This document shows, piece by piece, positions 36,303-46,200 of a stretch of DNA of 64,000 nucleotides (position 1 is the stretch's first letter; each line of letters starts with the position of its first letter). The notes under the pieces were generated by a model, which saw only the letters and a program-made list of their open reading frames with translations, did not search any database and was not told the DNA's origin. The position numbers and the translations under genes were made by a program. This stretch comes from Paenibacillus rhizovicinus (GTDB taxonomy: Bacteria; Bacillota; Bacilli; Paenibacillales; Paenibacillaceae): the NCBI RefSeq assembly GCF_010365285.1, contig NZ_CP048286.1, positions 2,804,501-2,868,500 on the forward strand, in the 5' to 3' direction.

Positions 36303-37736
36303 TTACTGTCCGGCTGCGGCTTTCGCTTCCTCGATGGCATTGCCAGCATCTTTAGTCATGCCTTTAATTGCATCTTCAATAGATGATTTACCGAAGAGCA
36401 ACGGTTGCGAGTATTTGCTGAAGACTGCTCCGCCACCATTGCCGAGGTAAGGGTTCCAGATAATGTATTTATTGGAGTTCTCGATTTCGCCTTTCATAAC
36501 TTCATTGACTTGTTTGTCGAATGCAGTAACGGCAGGCAGGGAAGCCATTTTGCTCTTGAAGATCGGAAGACCCCAGCCAGTTTTAGCACGATCGTCGGCT
36601 GGTTTGCCGCCGAAGTACCACTCGAAGAACGTCCAAGCTTCGTCCGGATGTTTGGAAGCCGCGTTGATGATACCGCCGGTCGCGCTGCCCGTAGGCGCTA
36701 CGCGAGTTCCGCCCGGAGCTATTGGCGTAGGCAGCATGCCGAAATCTTCAATATGGGATTTAGCGCGTTCTTCGTTACGAATTACGCCGCTGTACCAGTA
36801 ACCGAACACTTGCATAGCAACTTGGTTCTTGAAGAACAGATCGCCGCTGTCCGATTGGTCGTTGTTAACGGAGTTAGGTCCGACGTTGTTCTTAACTGCA
36901 TCCAACCAAGTATTGATGTAATCCTTAACCGCAGGATTGTCGAAGTTGATCGACGAGAAGTCGTCGGTGTTGATGTTCACGCCGGCGCTGAGCAGATATT
37001 CGAGCATGCCGTCATACGTAGGCTCTACTTTCGATCCGCTGTTCGTGCCGATGCCGTATTGTTTGATTTTGCCGTCAGCGCCTTTGATCGTCAGCTTCTT
37101 AGCCAGATCGATGAACTCAGGCAGCGTCATTGGCTCCGTCGTGCTCGGAAGCGGTACGCCTGCAGCGTCGAATGCTTTTTTGTTATAGAAAATGGCATAG
37201 TCATTGGACCAGTCTTTCGGCAAGCCGTAGATTGGGCCGGCGCCGACTGTCTTGCCGTCGAAGCGGTATACGTTCGTGATATCCATCAGGTCGTCCGCTT
37301 TGAACACCGTGCTGGTGTTGATGCGATCCGTCAAGTCAGTCGCAATGCCTTTGATTACATAGCTAGGAAGATCTTGTACGCCGAGAATACGAATAACGTC
37401 AGGGGCGTCGCCAGTAGCCAGCTCTGCTGCCAGCTTCGTGGCATCGACTTCTTCGATTTCAACGTGGATGTTCGGATGCTCTTTCTCGAATTCGGCGATT
37501 TGATCTTTGGACAGCTCGCCTGCCGTGATGCTTGTTTTGATCGTTACAACGTCGCCGCTCTTGGTGCCGGCATTGTTCTTCGTGTTAGTAGATCCTGTAT
37601 TTCCGCCGCCGTTGTTCGTGGTGTTAGCCGTGTTACCGCCGGAATCGTTCCCGCCATTGTTGTTGCTGCTGCCGCAACCTGACAGTACGACTGCCGTTGC
37701 CGTAACAGCCATAAGCATGACCGTCCATTTTTTCAA
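36303..37736 (-). CDS. Sugar ABC transporter substrate-binding lipoprotein (copy 2)
   Basis: A 477-residue lipoprotein with lipobox VVLSGC (Cys21) and an Asn/Gly/Thr-rich linker. It aligns without large gaps to the product of 32822-34300 over its whole length, including LSKDQIAEFEKEHPNI, YAIFYNKKAFDAAGVPLP and VGPNSVNNDQ. It is the binding protein directly upstream of the permease genes and so probably the main partner of that transporter. It starts with TTG behind AGGGGG. The promoter and 21-bp array lie upstream. The region is somewhat less GC-rich than copy 1, mostly at third codon positions. Confidence 0.92.
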   Translation of the reverse strand: MKKWTVMLMAVTATAVVLSGCGSSNNNGGNDSGGNTANTTNNGGGNTGSTNTKNNAGTKSGDVVTIKTSITAGELSKDQIAEFEKEHPNIHVEIEEVDATKLAAELATGDAPDVIRILGVQDLPSYVIKGIATDLTDRINTSTVFKADDLMDITNVYRFDGKTVGAGPIYGLPKDWSNDYAIFYNKKAFDAAGVPLPSTTEPMTLPEFIDLAKKLTIKGADGKIKQYGIGTNSGSKVEPTYDGMLEYLLSAGVNINTDDFSSINFDNPAVKDYINTWLDAVKNNVGPNSVNNDQSDSGDLFFKNQVAMQVFGYWYSGVIRNEERAKSHIEDFGMLPTPIAPGGTRVAPTGSATGGIINAASKHPDEAWTFFEWYFGGKPADDRAKTGWGLPIFKSKMASLPAVTAFDKQVNEVMKGEIENSNKYIIWNPYLGNGGGAVFSKYSQPLLFGKSSIEDAIKGMTKDAGNAIEEAKAAAGQ

Positions 37737-37781
37737 TTTCTTTTCCCCCTAGAAGAAATTAGTAGAATTCCTACCTCCATC

Positions 37782-37810
37782 AGAATAACACGGAAAATGT
37801 AAGCGCTTAA
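37782..37810 (-). promoter_or_regulatory. Weak promoter of the transporter operon
   Basis: TATTCT is 17 bases from TTAAGC, a poor -35 that overlaps the cre-like site. The geometry equals that of the promoter at 34355. Confidence 0.55.
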
Positions 37811-37812
37811 AT
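37797..37812. promoter_or_regulatory. cre-like (CcpA) site
   Basis: ATGTAAGCGCTTAAAT matches the catabolite-responsive-element pattern with one mismatch and covers the -35 region, a position expected to give glucose repression of the transporter. Confidence 0.6.
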
Positions 37813-37814
37813 AA

Positions 37815-38002
37815 GGGAATCCTCCAATCTTAATGGGTAATCCTATGATCCTTGCAGGGTAATCGTGCGGTTTCCTATGGTAATCTTGCGGTTTCTAGGG
37901 CGATCGTATGATTTACCGGGGTTATCGTATGATTTGCGCTGGATTGTCGAATGATTCCTTCGGCTGTCGAATGGTTGGCATGGATTGTCGAACGACTTGC
38001 CA
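37815..38002. repeat. Degenerate 21-bp repeat array upstream of the transporter operon
   Basis: About nine copies of GGGTAATCGTATGATTT-like units begin near 37815, 37835, 37857, 37878, 37898, 37919, 37941, 37962 and 37982, with a period of 20-22 bases (two helical turns). The last three have drifted to GGATTGTCGAATGATT. The array sits immediately upstream of the weak promoter. A single copy lies at 34408 upstream of the paralogue. The periodicity suggests a line of sites for a DNA-binding protein, most simply the AraC-type regulator encoded at 40921-42255. Confidence 0.75.
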
Positions 38003-38058
38003 GGACACATATATGTTTTTTTATGGACAACAGTAACGGCGGCCATTCCGCAGGAAAG

Positions 38059-38100
38059 AAAAACAGGCTGCCCGCAGTCGATGTGAACCTGCAGGCAACC
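38059..38100 (-). terminator. Terminator of the YesN/YesM-type two-component operon
   Basis: On the minus strand GGTTGCCTGCAG pairs with CTGCGGGCAGCC, allowing G-U pairs, and a T-run follows. It lies 59 bases after the kinase stop. Confidence 0.65.
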
Positions 38101-38158
38101 CGTGCTTCATGACCGACATACCTTTGCGCACCGCATAAGCGTCGATAGGCTGCGAATC

Positions 38159-40903
38159 CTACGAATCTTGCAGCGGGACCGTCAGCGTAATGGCCGTCCC
38201 CCTCATCTCGCGGCTTTCGATCGTCATGGATGTCCCTTCTTTATAGATCAGCCTGAGCCGCTGGTAGACGTTGCGCAGCCCGATGCCGTTCTCGTCGCTC
38301 TGCTCTTTCCCGTACTCCCGCTGCATGTCGGCCCTTACCATTGCCAAAGTCTCCTTGTCCATGCCCACGCCGTTATCCGCGATGCGCACCTGCAGATTGC
38401 CGCCCTCCGCGACTGCAGAGACGATAATGAGACCGCCCTCTTCCCAGCCGAGAAAAGCGTGCTTGATCGCGTTCTCAATAATCGGCTGCAGCACGAAACG
38501 CACGATCGACTTGCTCCGCAGCTCGTCGGGCACTTCGTATTCAACCTCGAAGCTGTGGCCGAAACGGATTTGCTGAATGGTGACGTAGTTCGCAACATGC
38601 GCCAGCTCCTTGTGGAGCTCCACGATGCCCGAGCCTTTGGCAATGCTGTACCGGAACAAGTCGGCCAGCGCGCCGACGATGGCGCTTACCTCGAGATTAC
38701 CTGTTCTCATGCTCCGCATATTGATGACTTCCAGCGTGTTGTACAGAAAATGCGGATTGATCTGCGCCTGGAGCATGTCGAGCTCAGCCCTTGTCTTCAT
38801 CGCGATCAGCTCGTTCTCTTCGCGCATGACGCGGTCCAGCTGGTCGATCATCCGGTTGTAGCTGCGCACGATGCCCCCAAGCTCCGTTTGTTCGAGCTCT
38901 TCCAGCCGAAGGGACAGATCGCCCTCCCCGACCCGAAGCATCGTCTCCTTCAGCCGGTGAACGGGCTTCACCAACTGAATCGCGATCGCGACCGCCACCA
39001 CGACGGACAACAGCAAAACGACGGAGGTGAACAGCAGGAATTGCTGCTGATACTCGCGGTTCTTCTCCAGTACGTCGTTGAAGACGAAATTGAGCGTGAG
39101 CTTCCAGTTCGTGTTCGGGATGCCGCTCGTGTAGAAATGCTGGCCGGGCAAATCCCCGACGGTGCGCTGGCGCGATTCGTAGATCGTACGGCCCTTGGCA
39201 TCGGTAATGGCATAAGAGGTGTTGATCAGCCCCGAGTCGATGTTCTCGAACGTCGACTGCTTCGGCACCATGAGCAGATACGTGGCTTCCCCGTCGTCCC
39301 CCGGTCCGTCGATTCGTTTCACGATCGCCGTCGACAGCGGATTGAAGACGTTGTCGTAATTCGAAATCCAGTACGGGGCGTCTTGATCCGACAGGAACGA
39401 CTTATCGGTATTGAACGCGGTTTTGTTATTCGAGAAAATGGATGAATAAATGCAATTCCCGTTCTGATCCAACAGCACGAAGTAGGAAATATCGTTCAAG
39501 CCCGGAAACATGAGCAGATTCGTCGTCAATCCGCCCAGCATGAGCGGCGTCGTGTAATTGTTGGTCACGTAATCCTGCAGCTGCCGGCTCGCGGAAATTT
39601 CCTTCAGAATCGTCTCCGTAAATTGCAGCCGGTTATGAATGCTGACCGCGGAGAAGCGGCCCGTTACGTCGACGGACGTCTGCATCTCGCGCCGGATGTC
39701 GTGCTTGGACAGCCAGTTGTACAGAATGCCGTCCGATACCGCCGGGAGGCCGACGGCCACGATGAGCGCGATAATGATCTTGTTGCGCATCGATACGGCA
39801 TGAAAGCCCTTCTTGATCAGATCATCCGGCAGCGGCCGCAGCAGCCACTCGCTGCTGAGCGAGAAGCTCTTGATTTGCTTGGAAACCATGCGGAACGGTT
39901 TGAATACCTGCTTCAAATAGAAATAGCTGATCAACACCGTGATTAGCAGCGTAACCAGAGACACCGCAGCCATGATGTAAATCCGGTCCCCGCGAAGCAT
40001 GCTTGCTCCGCTGCCGGTATCGGTATACATGATGCTGAGCTTGAAGGGAAGCAGATTCTTGATTTCGTTCTGGTACTTGGACTTGCCGTTCGATGAGCTT
40101 ACCGGGGTACCGGCGCCCTCCGAGGCATCTTTCAGCGGGTCTGAAGGCGCAGTCGTCCACAGGATGCGATTGTCTTTGCCGAGGACGGAGAAATACGTTC
40201 CCTCCGGCAAACTGCTCGGAATCGCTTGCTGGAAGAACCGGTCGCTCAGCACGATCATCGTAAGCACGCCGTTCTCGTTGCCGTTCGAGAACACGATCCG
40301 GTTCTGGATTTCCGCCATGAACGCTCTCAGCTGCCTGACGTCGTCCTTCTCCAGCATCGGATTGCCCGTGGTGAAATATTGCGCGAAATCGGCCTGCGTA
40401 TACATCGTGAATTGGTCCCTGTCCGGGAGAATCAGCTTGTCCAGCTTCGAATAATGAAGCCTGTCCAGATCCAGCCGCGGCAGGTCCATGAAGGTGCCGG
40501 ATTCGATCTTCTGCACAAGGGAACGCTGCACGAAAGTTTGCGACAGAAAATAAACAGCCTGCACGGAGGAGGGAGACAGGTTCAGCATATTGAATTTCTG
40601 CTGCAGCTGCTGCATGCCTAAATCGGCAACTTTCTCATCGCGCAATCGCATAAGGTTCTTGTAATAATCGCTGAACTCCGGCGTTTGCAGCAGCAGCATC
40701 AAATTGTCGATGTCGTTCAGCTGCACGAGCACGTTCTGTTGAAACTGGTAGAGCATATCCTGCGACCGCTTCTGGTGCAGCGACTTATCGATGACGTCCA
40801 TGTAGGTGAGACCGATGTAAGCAAGCGCGAGCTGCGTGATCAAGGTTAACGCCGCCGTAAGAATGACGATCCGCCTAAGCGTCGGACCGAACCGTTTCAA
40901 CAT
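38159..40903 (-). CDS. YesM-type sensor histidine kinase with two tandem sensor modules
   Basis: A 914-residue membrane kinase. TM1 (about 11-33), a first extracellular domain (34-305) and TM2 (308-330) with a short HAMP-like stretch (LKQVFKPFRMVSKQIKSFS) are followed by TM3 (375-396), a second extracellular domain (398-615), TM4 (about 618-642), HAMP (about 640-690), His_kinase with H718 in QAQINPHFLYNTLEVIN, and HATPase_c (IADNGVGM, NGIGLRNVYQRL). Usual YesM kinases are about 580-600 residues with one sensor module, so the first 330 residues look like an added second receptor. It is 17 bases downstream of its response-regulator gene. It probably senses the sugar, or its bound binding protein, handled by the adjacent transporter. 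Confidence 0.88.
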   Translation of the reverse strand: MLKRFGPTLRRIVILTAALTLITQLALAYIGLTYMDVIDKSLHQKRSQDMLYQFQQNVLVQLNDIDNLMLLLQTPEFSDYYKNLMRLRDEKVADLGMQQLQQKFNMLNLSPSSVQAVYFLSQTFVQRSLVQKIESGTFMDLPRLDLDRLHYSKLDKLILPDRDQFTMYTQADFAQYFTTGNPMLEKDDVRQLRAFMAEIQNRIVFSNGNENGVLTMIVLSDRFFQQAIPSSLPEGTYFSVLGKDNRILWTTAPSDPLKDASEGAGTPVSSSNGKSKYQNEIKNLLPFKLSIMYTDTGSGASMLRGDRIYIMAAVSLVTLLITVLISYFYLKQVFKPFRMVSKQIKSFSLSSEWLLRPLPDDLIKKGFHAVSMRNKIIIALIVAVGLPAVSDGILYNWLSKHDIRREMQTSVDVTGRFSAVSIHNRLQFTETILKEISASRQLQDYVTNNYTTPLMLGGLTTNLLMFPGLNDISYFVLLDQNGNCIYSSIFSNNKTAFNTDKSFLSDQDAPYWISNYDNVFNPLSTAIVKRIDGPGDDGEATYLLMVPKQSTFENIDSGLINTSYAITDAKGRTIYESRQRTVGDLPGQHFYTSGIPNTNWKLTLNFVFNDVLEKNREYQQQFLLFTSVVLLLSVVVAVAIAIQLVKPVHRLKETMLRVGEGDLSLRLEELEQTELGGIVRSYNRMIDQLDRVMREENELIAMKTRAELDMLQAQINPHFLYNTLEVINMRSMRTGNLEVSAIVGALADLFRYSIAKGSGIVELHKELAHVANYVTIQQIRFGHSFEVEYEVPDELRSKSIVRFVLQPIIENAIKHAFLGWEEGGLIIVSAVAEGGNLQVRIADNGVGMDKETLAMVRADMQREYGKEQSDENGIGLRNVYQRLRLIYKEGTSMTIESREMRGTAITLTVPLQDS

Positions 40904-40920
40904 GATGACTCCCTCCGCGT

Positions 40921-42255
40921 TTACCTTGATTTGCAGCGATATTCGTGCGGCGTCTTGCCCGTATATTTCTTGAATACTTCCGTGAAGTACGCGGGATCGG
41001 AATAGCCGACCTGTTCGACGATTTCATAGATTTTGAGATTCGAGCCGCTGAGCAGCTCCATGGCCCGCTGCAGCCGAATGGCGGTGAGAAAGCTGAGGAA
41101 GGTTTGACCGGAATTTTTGAACAGCGCAAACAGATGGCTGCCGGAAATGTGAACCTGGTCGGCGACCTCCTTCAAGGTCAAACTGCGGTTGAAATGGTCC
41201 TGGATATACTGCTTCGCCTGCACCAGCAGCATGTTGACCGGTTCCGTATCCGCTTCGAAGCCGCCTGCGGCCGCGGCAGTTCCGGCTGCGGCTTGTTCCT
41301 TGCTCGCGATCACGGCCGCAGCGGGACGGTTCGCCGCTGCCGCGGATTCGCCGATCGCCAGCGTACCTTCTTCCGGGTTAGCGGCCAACGCCGCCGACGC
41401 CGCCTGCGCGGACAAATAAATATCGGCAGGCGACCCCACCGGACGACCGACGCCGCCGGAGAAAGCCGATTTGAACAAGCCCCGGTATTTGCGCCACTGC
41501 GGCAGCAATTCGGCGAAATGCGCTTCCGCCTCCCGCTTCATGGACAGCACGTACGCCTCGCTCGTCTGCCCGTTCACCCAGTGGTAACCGAGTTCCTTGC
41601 CTTCCCATAAATCCGTTAAGATATTATCCAGCGAGAAGGCGAGCAGTTTCTTTTCTTTATCGCCCATGGCCGCGCCCGGCTCCGCGAGACGATCCGGACG
41701 GAAGACCGCTACGGTATAAAAGTTCCCTTCCAGCAGCACTTCGCCATCAGAGAAGCCCTGCTCCAGTTCGGCTTCGGAGAGCGGCTCTTGAAACAAACGG
41801 CGAAGGAACTCGGCACGCAGCACGCGCGCCAGCAGCTCCGCCTTGCGTTTCAGCACGGACACGCGGAATTCTGCCTGCTTCTCTTCCCGCAGGCGCTCCA
41901 CGGCACGGAAAAATGTATCGTGCAGCATCTGAAATTGCAGCGGCTTCAGCAAATAGTCGATCGCGCCGAATTGCAGTGCTTTCTGGGCATACTCGAAATC
42001 GTTGTAACCGGATAGAATAACGACCCGAATGAACGGATATCGCGCGTTTAATGCGGTCATTAATTCAATGCCGTCCATAAAAGGCATGCGAATATCGGTA
42101 ATGACGAGGTCGACGGGCTTCTCCTCGACAAATTGAAGCGCTTCCAAACCATGGGAGCAGCAGCCCGCCACTTCAATGCCAACCTGATGCCATGGCCAAG
42201 ATGCCAGGCCTTCACGAATTTCTTTCTCGTCATCCACGATCAGCAGTTTATACAC
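40921..42255 (-). CDS. AraC-family response regulator, YesN type
   Basis: A 444-residue regulator. The receiver domain (1-125) has LLIVDDEKEIREGL, the phosphoacceptor Asp in DLVITDIRMPFMDG and Lys in IDYLLKPLQ. A variable middle (130-340) includes an Ala-rich stretch. The C-terminal AraC domain (about 345-440) has paired HTH motifs LTLKEVADQVHISGSHLFAL and IYEIVEQVGYSDPAYFTEVF, then KKYTGKTPHEYR. GTG at 42255 (VYKLLIVDDE) is chosen because GGGAGGAA lies eight bases upstream. It is co-transcribed with the YesM-type kinase and probably activates the sugar transporter genes downstream. Confidence 0.9.
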   Translation of the reverse strand: MYKLLIVDDEKEIREGLASWPWHQVGIEVAGCCSHGLEALQFVEEKPVDLVITDIRMPFMDGIELMTALNARYPFIRVVILSGYNDFEYAQKALQFGAIDYLLKPLQFQMLHDTFFRAVERLREEKQAEFRVSVLKRKAELLARVLRAEFLRRLFQEPLSEAELEQGFSDGEVLLEGNFYTVAVFRPDRLAEPGAAMGDKEKKLLAFSLDNILTDLWEGKELGYHWVNGQTSEAYVLSMKREAEAHFAELLPQWRKYRGLFKSAFSGGVGRPVGSPADIYLSAQAASAALAANPEEGTLAIGESAAAANRPAAAVIASKEQAAAGTAAAAGGFEADTEPVNMLLVQAKQYIQDHFNRSLTLKEVADQVHISGSHLFALFKNSGQTFLSFLTAIRLQRAMELLSGSNLKIYEIVEQVGYSDPAYFTEVFKKYTGKTPHEYRCKSR

Positions 42256-42310
42256 CTTGCGATTCCTCCCGCTTGTTTTCGTTGCCAGCAAGTATCGACA
42301 GCAGTATCTA

Positions 42311-42352
42311 ATCTGGGTGGTGGTTGATCTCATCTAGGTGGTGGTTGATACC
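42311..42352. repeat. 21-bp direct repeat upstream of the response-regulator gene
   Basis: ATCTGGGTGGTGGTTGATCTC (42311) and ATCTAGGTGGTGGTTGATACC (42332) are adjacent copies at an exact 21-base period, about 60 bases before the regulator start. This may be an operator. The rest of the 335-base gap to the methyltransferase gene holds only its terminator. Confidence 0.8.
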
Positions 42353-42490
42353 AGTGTACTGCTGTCGCGGCTAGCCGACAAGGCACTGGCGGAAAAAGAT
42401 AGCCCTAAAGCAATTGGGAAATTTTTTACTGTACAATCTGTAAAATGGATGGATTTGTTCCTGCGGCTGCAGCAACCCCCGGCTCACCGC

Positions 42491-42535
42491 AAAAACAGAC
42501 CAAGCCGGAAGGCCTGTAAGGCTTCCGGCTTGGTC
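42491..42535 (-). terminator. Terminator of the methyltransferase gene
   Basis: On the minus strand GACCAAGCCGGAAG pairs perfectly with CTTCCGGCTTGGTC and TGTTTTTG follows. Confidence 0.85.
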
Positions 42536-42590
42536 ATTCTCATTCATTCAGACTCCGGCTCGCTCGTTATAGAGAGAAGCCGCTCCCCTC

Positions 42591-43553
42591 TCAACTGCCT
42601 CCATCGCTCTCGCAGGCGATAACCTGGCGCTGGAACTTGCCTTTGCGAACCGTGCACCGGTCCGTTATCCGTAAGCCCGCCTGCGAGATCGCCTCGTCGA
42701 TCGGCTCCGTCGTGACGATGACGACCTTGTCCGCCAAACGACGGGCGCTGCGCAGCATGGCGAGCCGTTCTTCGTCCGGGAGGACGGAACACAAATTATA
42801 TGGCAAATCGAGCACGGCCGCGTCAAAGGGACCGTCCTCTCCCGGTTCCAACAGCGTCATATCCGCGCGCTTGACGACATCCGGCATGCCGAAATGCGCC
42901 AAGTTGATGCGCGCCCCCTTCAGCGCGAGCGGGTTCAGATCGTACCCGATCATGTCGATGCCCATCGATCTTGCTTCAATCAGCACGGTGCCGATTCCGC
43001 AGCACGGATCTATGGCGCGCACGCCTGCACGGATATCCGGTACCGCGATGTTCGCCACCGCCCGCGCAACCCGCGTACCGAGCGCGGTGGAATACGGCTG
43101 GGGCTTGTCGTTATGTTTCAGCCACATCGGCTCGCTTTTCACGTATTCCCCGAACCAATACCGTCCTTGAACATGGGCAACGCCGAACAGTCGGTCCGGA
43201 TAGCGCATGTCAGCCTGCCCGTGAATGCGCCAGCCGATCTCTTTCTCTGCCGCCCGCTGTTCGTCGAATGCCAAGCCACCGCTTACGAATGTTACCTTAA
43301 AGGTTTGTCCATCCAGCTGCACCGCATTCGCGACTTGCTCGGCAATGCCCGCCGGATCTTCGGCCGTCAGGATCACATCCAGTCTGCCGCGAAGGAACGG
43401 ACTTCTGCTCGGATCGACATTTTTATCGATTATCACATAACCGTTGCGTGCTTCAACGCCGAATAAGGCACGCATTTCCATTGCAAATAATTCCTGCTCG
43501 TCCTCATGCGACGCGGCCGGATACAAATATCTACTATTTTCTACGTTTTGCAT
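42591..43553 (-). CDS. Trm11/THUMP-type SAM-dependent methyltransferase
   Basis: A 320-residue methyltransferase. The N-terminal 150 residues hold a THUMP-like region with ARNGYVIIDKNVDPSRSPFL. The Rossmann domain starts at about 175, with the SAM-binding motif I in AIDPCCGIGTVLIEARSMG and the amino-methylating motif IV DLPYNL (D-x-PY). This combination is that of tRNA guanosine-N2 methyltransferases (Trm11/TrmG10 relatives) and the UPF0020 group. The substrate is probably an RNA, but the exact base is unknown. ATG at 43553 is preferred because AGGTGAAAT precedes it; the upstream extension is Arg-rich and non-conserved in character. Confidence 0.8.
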   Translation of the reverse strand: MQNVENSRYLYPAASHEDEQELFAMEMRALFGVEARNGYVIIDKNVDPSRSPFLRGRLDVILTAEDPAGIAEQVANAVQLDGQTFKVTFVSGGLAFDEQRAAEKEIGWRIHGQADMRYPDRLFGVAHVQGRYWFGEYVKSEPMWLKHNDKPQPYSTALGTRVARAVANIAVPDIRAGVRAIDPCCGIGTVLIEARSMGIDMIGYDLNPLALKGARINLAHFGMPDVVKRADMTLLEPGEDGPFDAAVLDLPYNLCSVLPDEERLAMLRSARRLADKVVIVTTEPIDEAISQAGLRITDRCTVRKGKFQRQVIACESDGGS

Positions 43554-43564
43554 AATTTCACCTG

Positions 43565-44479
43565 CTATACCCCGCTGCTCCGATACGTTCGAAAGAGGAT
43601 GGATTGATTGTAATTGCCGAAGCCCTCGCCATAGATCGTGAGACCTCCGACATGTTCGGCGTCGCCGGGAACGGCAAGGCGAAGCTGCCAATCGTTGCGC
43701 AGCATGACGATATCCTCCAGCGTTACGTCGGACAGCCGCTGACCGTCGATGAAGGTGCCGTCAGCCGTAATGCGGATGACTTTCAGCCAGCCGTATTGAT
43801 TGACCATCTCCATCCACCAAGACGGCGTAAGCCTCCCGCGGCCTTCGCCGGAATCGCCGGGACTCGTCCAGTAGCCAAGCAGCGTATCGTTGAGGTAGAA
43901 ATGAATATCAGACGGCCAGTCCGCCTGAACGCCGGGTGCTTCCGATCCGATTTCGAACGAAATTTCGATCTCCGTAAGCGTTTGGCCCGGAAGCACGTAA
44001 TTGGGGATGCGATACTCGACGAAGCCTTTGCCGAACCAGAGAATCTGCGCATGCATGCGTTCCGGCTCCATGAAATAACGCGGGTCGTCAAACTGGCCGA
44101 TACTCCGCTCCGTCGTGGCGAGACCGCAGGTCGGATGCACCTCGAAGTCGGTATAATGCCCTACCGGCACGGAAACCTCCTGGCACTCCCGTTTTACCCC
44201 TTGCGGCTTAGGGAGGTCGAGCTCGATTCGACTGACGGCGAGGGAACATATTTTGTGCGTCCCTCCTCCCTTGCGGACAAGCTTGGTCTGAATGAGGCCG
44301 CCCTTCTCCAGCTTCTTCGTGTGCATCGTCACAATGGCACTGCTTAGGCCGAGCGCCGCCGCAAGCTCCTTGACATTCATGGACTGCCCGGACAGCAGCT
44401 CCAGAATACGCAGACGAACATCGCTCGCGAGCGCTTCGTACAGGGGGAGCCATTTGCGATCCAAATTCGCGCTTATCAT
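43565..44479 (-). CDS. ArsR-type HTH regulator with large C-terminal domain
   Basis: A 304-residue regulator. Residues 8-90 are a winged helix of the ArsR type (WLPLYEALASDVRLRILELL, then MNVKELAAALGLSSAIVTMH). No metal-binding Cys pair is present in the recognition helix. The remaining 210 residues form a beta-rich domain (EVHPTCGLATTERSIGQFDD, WPSDIHFYLNDTLLGYW) of unknown type that may bind a sugar. It is divergently transcribed from the GH51 arabinofuranosidase, which suggests it controls that gene. ATG at 44479 has GGAGTGAG upstream. Confidence 0.8.
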   Translation of the reverse strand: MISANLDRKWLPLYEALASDVRLRILELLSGQSMNVKELAAALGLSSAIVTMHTKKLEKGGLIQTKLVRKGGGTHKICSLAVSRIELDLPKPQGVKRECQEVSVPVGHYTDFEVHPTCGLATTERSIGQFDDPRYFMEPERMHAQILWFGKGFVEYRIPNYVLPGQTLTEIEISFEIGSEAPGVQADWPSDIHFYLNDTLLGYWTSPGDSGEGRGRLTPSWWMEMVNQYGWLKVIRITADGTFIDGQRLSDVTLEDIVMLRNDWQLRLAVPGDAEHVGGLTIYGEGFGNYNQSILFRTYRSSGV

Positions 44480-44604
44480 CGATCTCACTCCAGCTTTGAT
44501 CAAGTTTAGTTAACCTTTATATTAATTCAATTTCCGAGGCAATAAAAGCTTGCGCAGCTGCGGGGGATGCTGTTTAATAGTTTTGTAGTCAACTTCTTGT
44601 TAAT

Positions 44605-44631
44605 TAGTTAATGATAATATTAATTTAACTA
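44605..44631. promoter_or_regulatory. Candidate operator in the regulator/arabinofuranosidase gap
   Basis: TAGTTAA (44605-44611) and TTTAACTA (44624-44631) form an inverted repeat directly before the GH51 ribosome binding site. A related half-sequence TTTAGTTAACC lies beside the regulator start (about 44504). The AT-rich gap contrasts with its surroundings. Confidence 0.45.
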
Positions 44632-44639
44632 CGAGGTGA

Positions 44640-46154
<1,515 letters not shown>

Positions 46155-46200
46155 GCAGGCGGCAGGAGCTGGCGATTGCGGGAGCTCCGTGAGGGAGGCA

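Noticed and set aside
37843-38046. Minus-strand ORF with heptad-like repeats
   Set aside because: The 21-bp period keeps the frame open. The start lacks a ribosome binding site, and the peptide reflects the promoter-proximal repeats.
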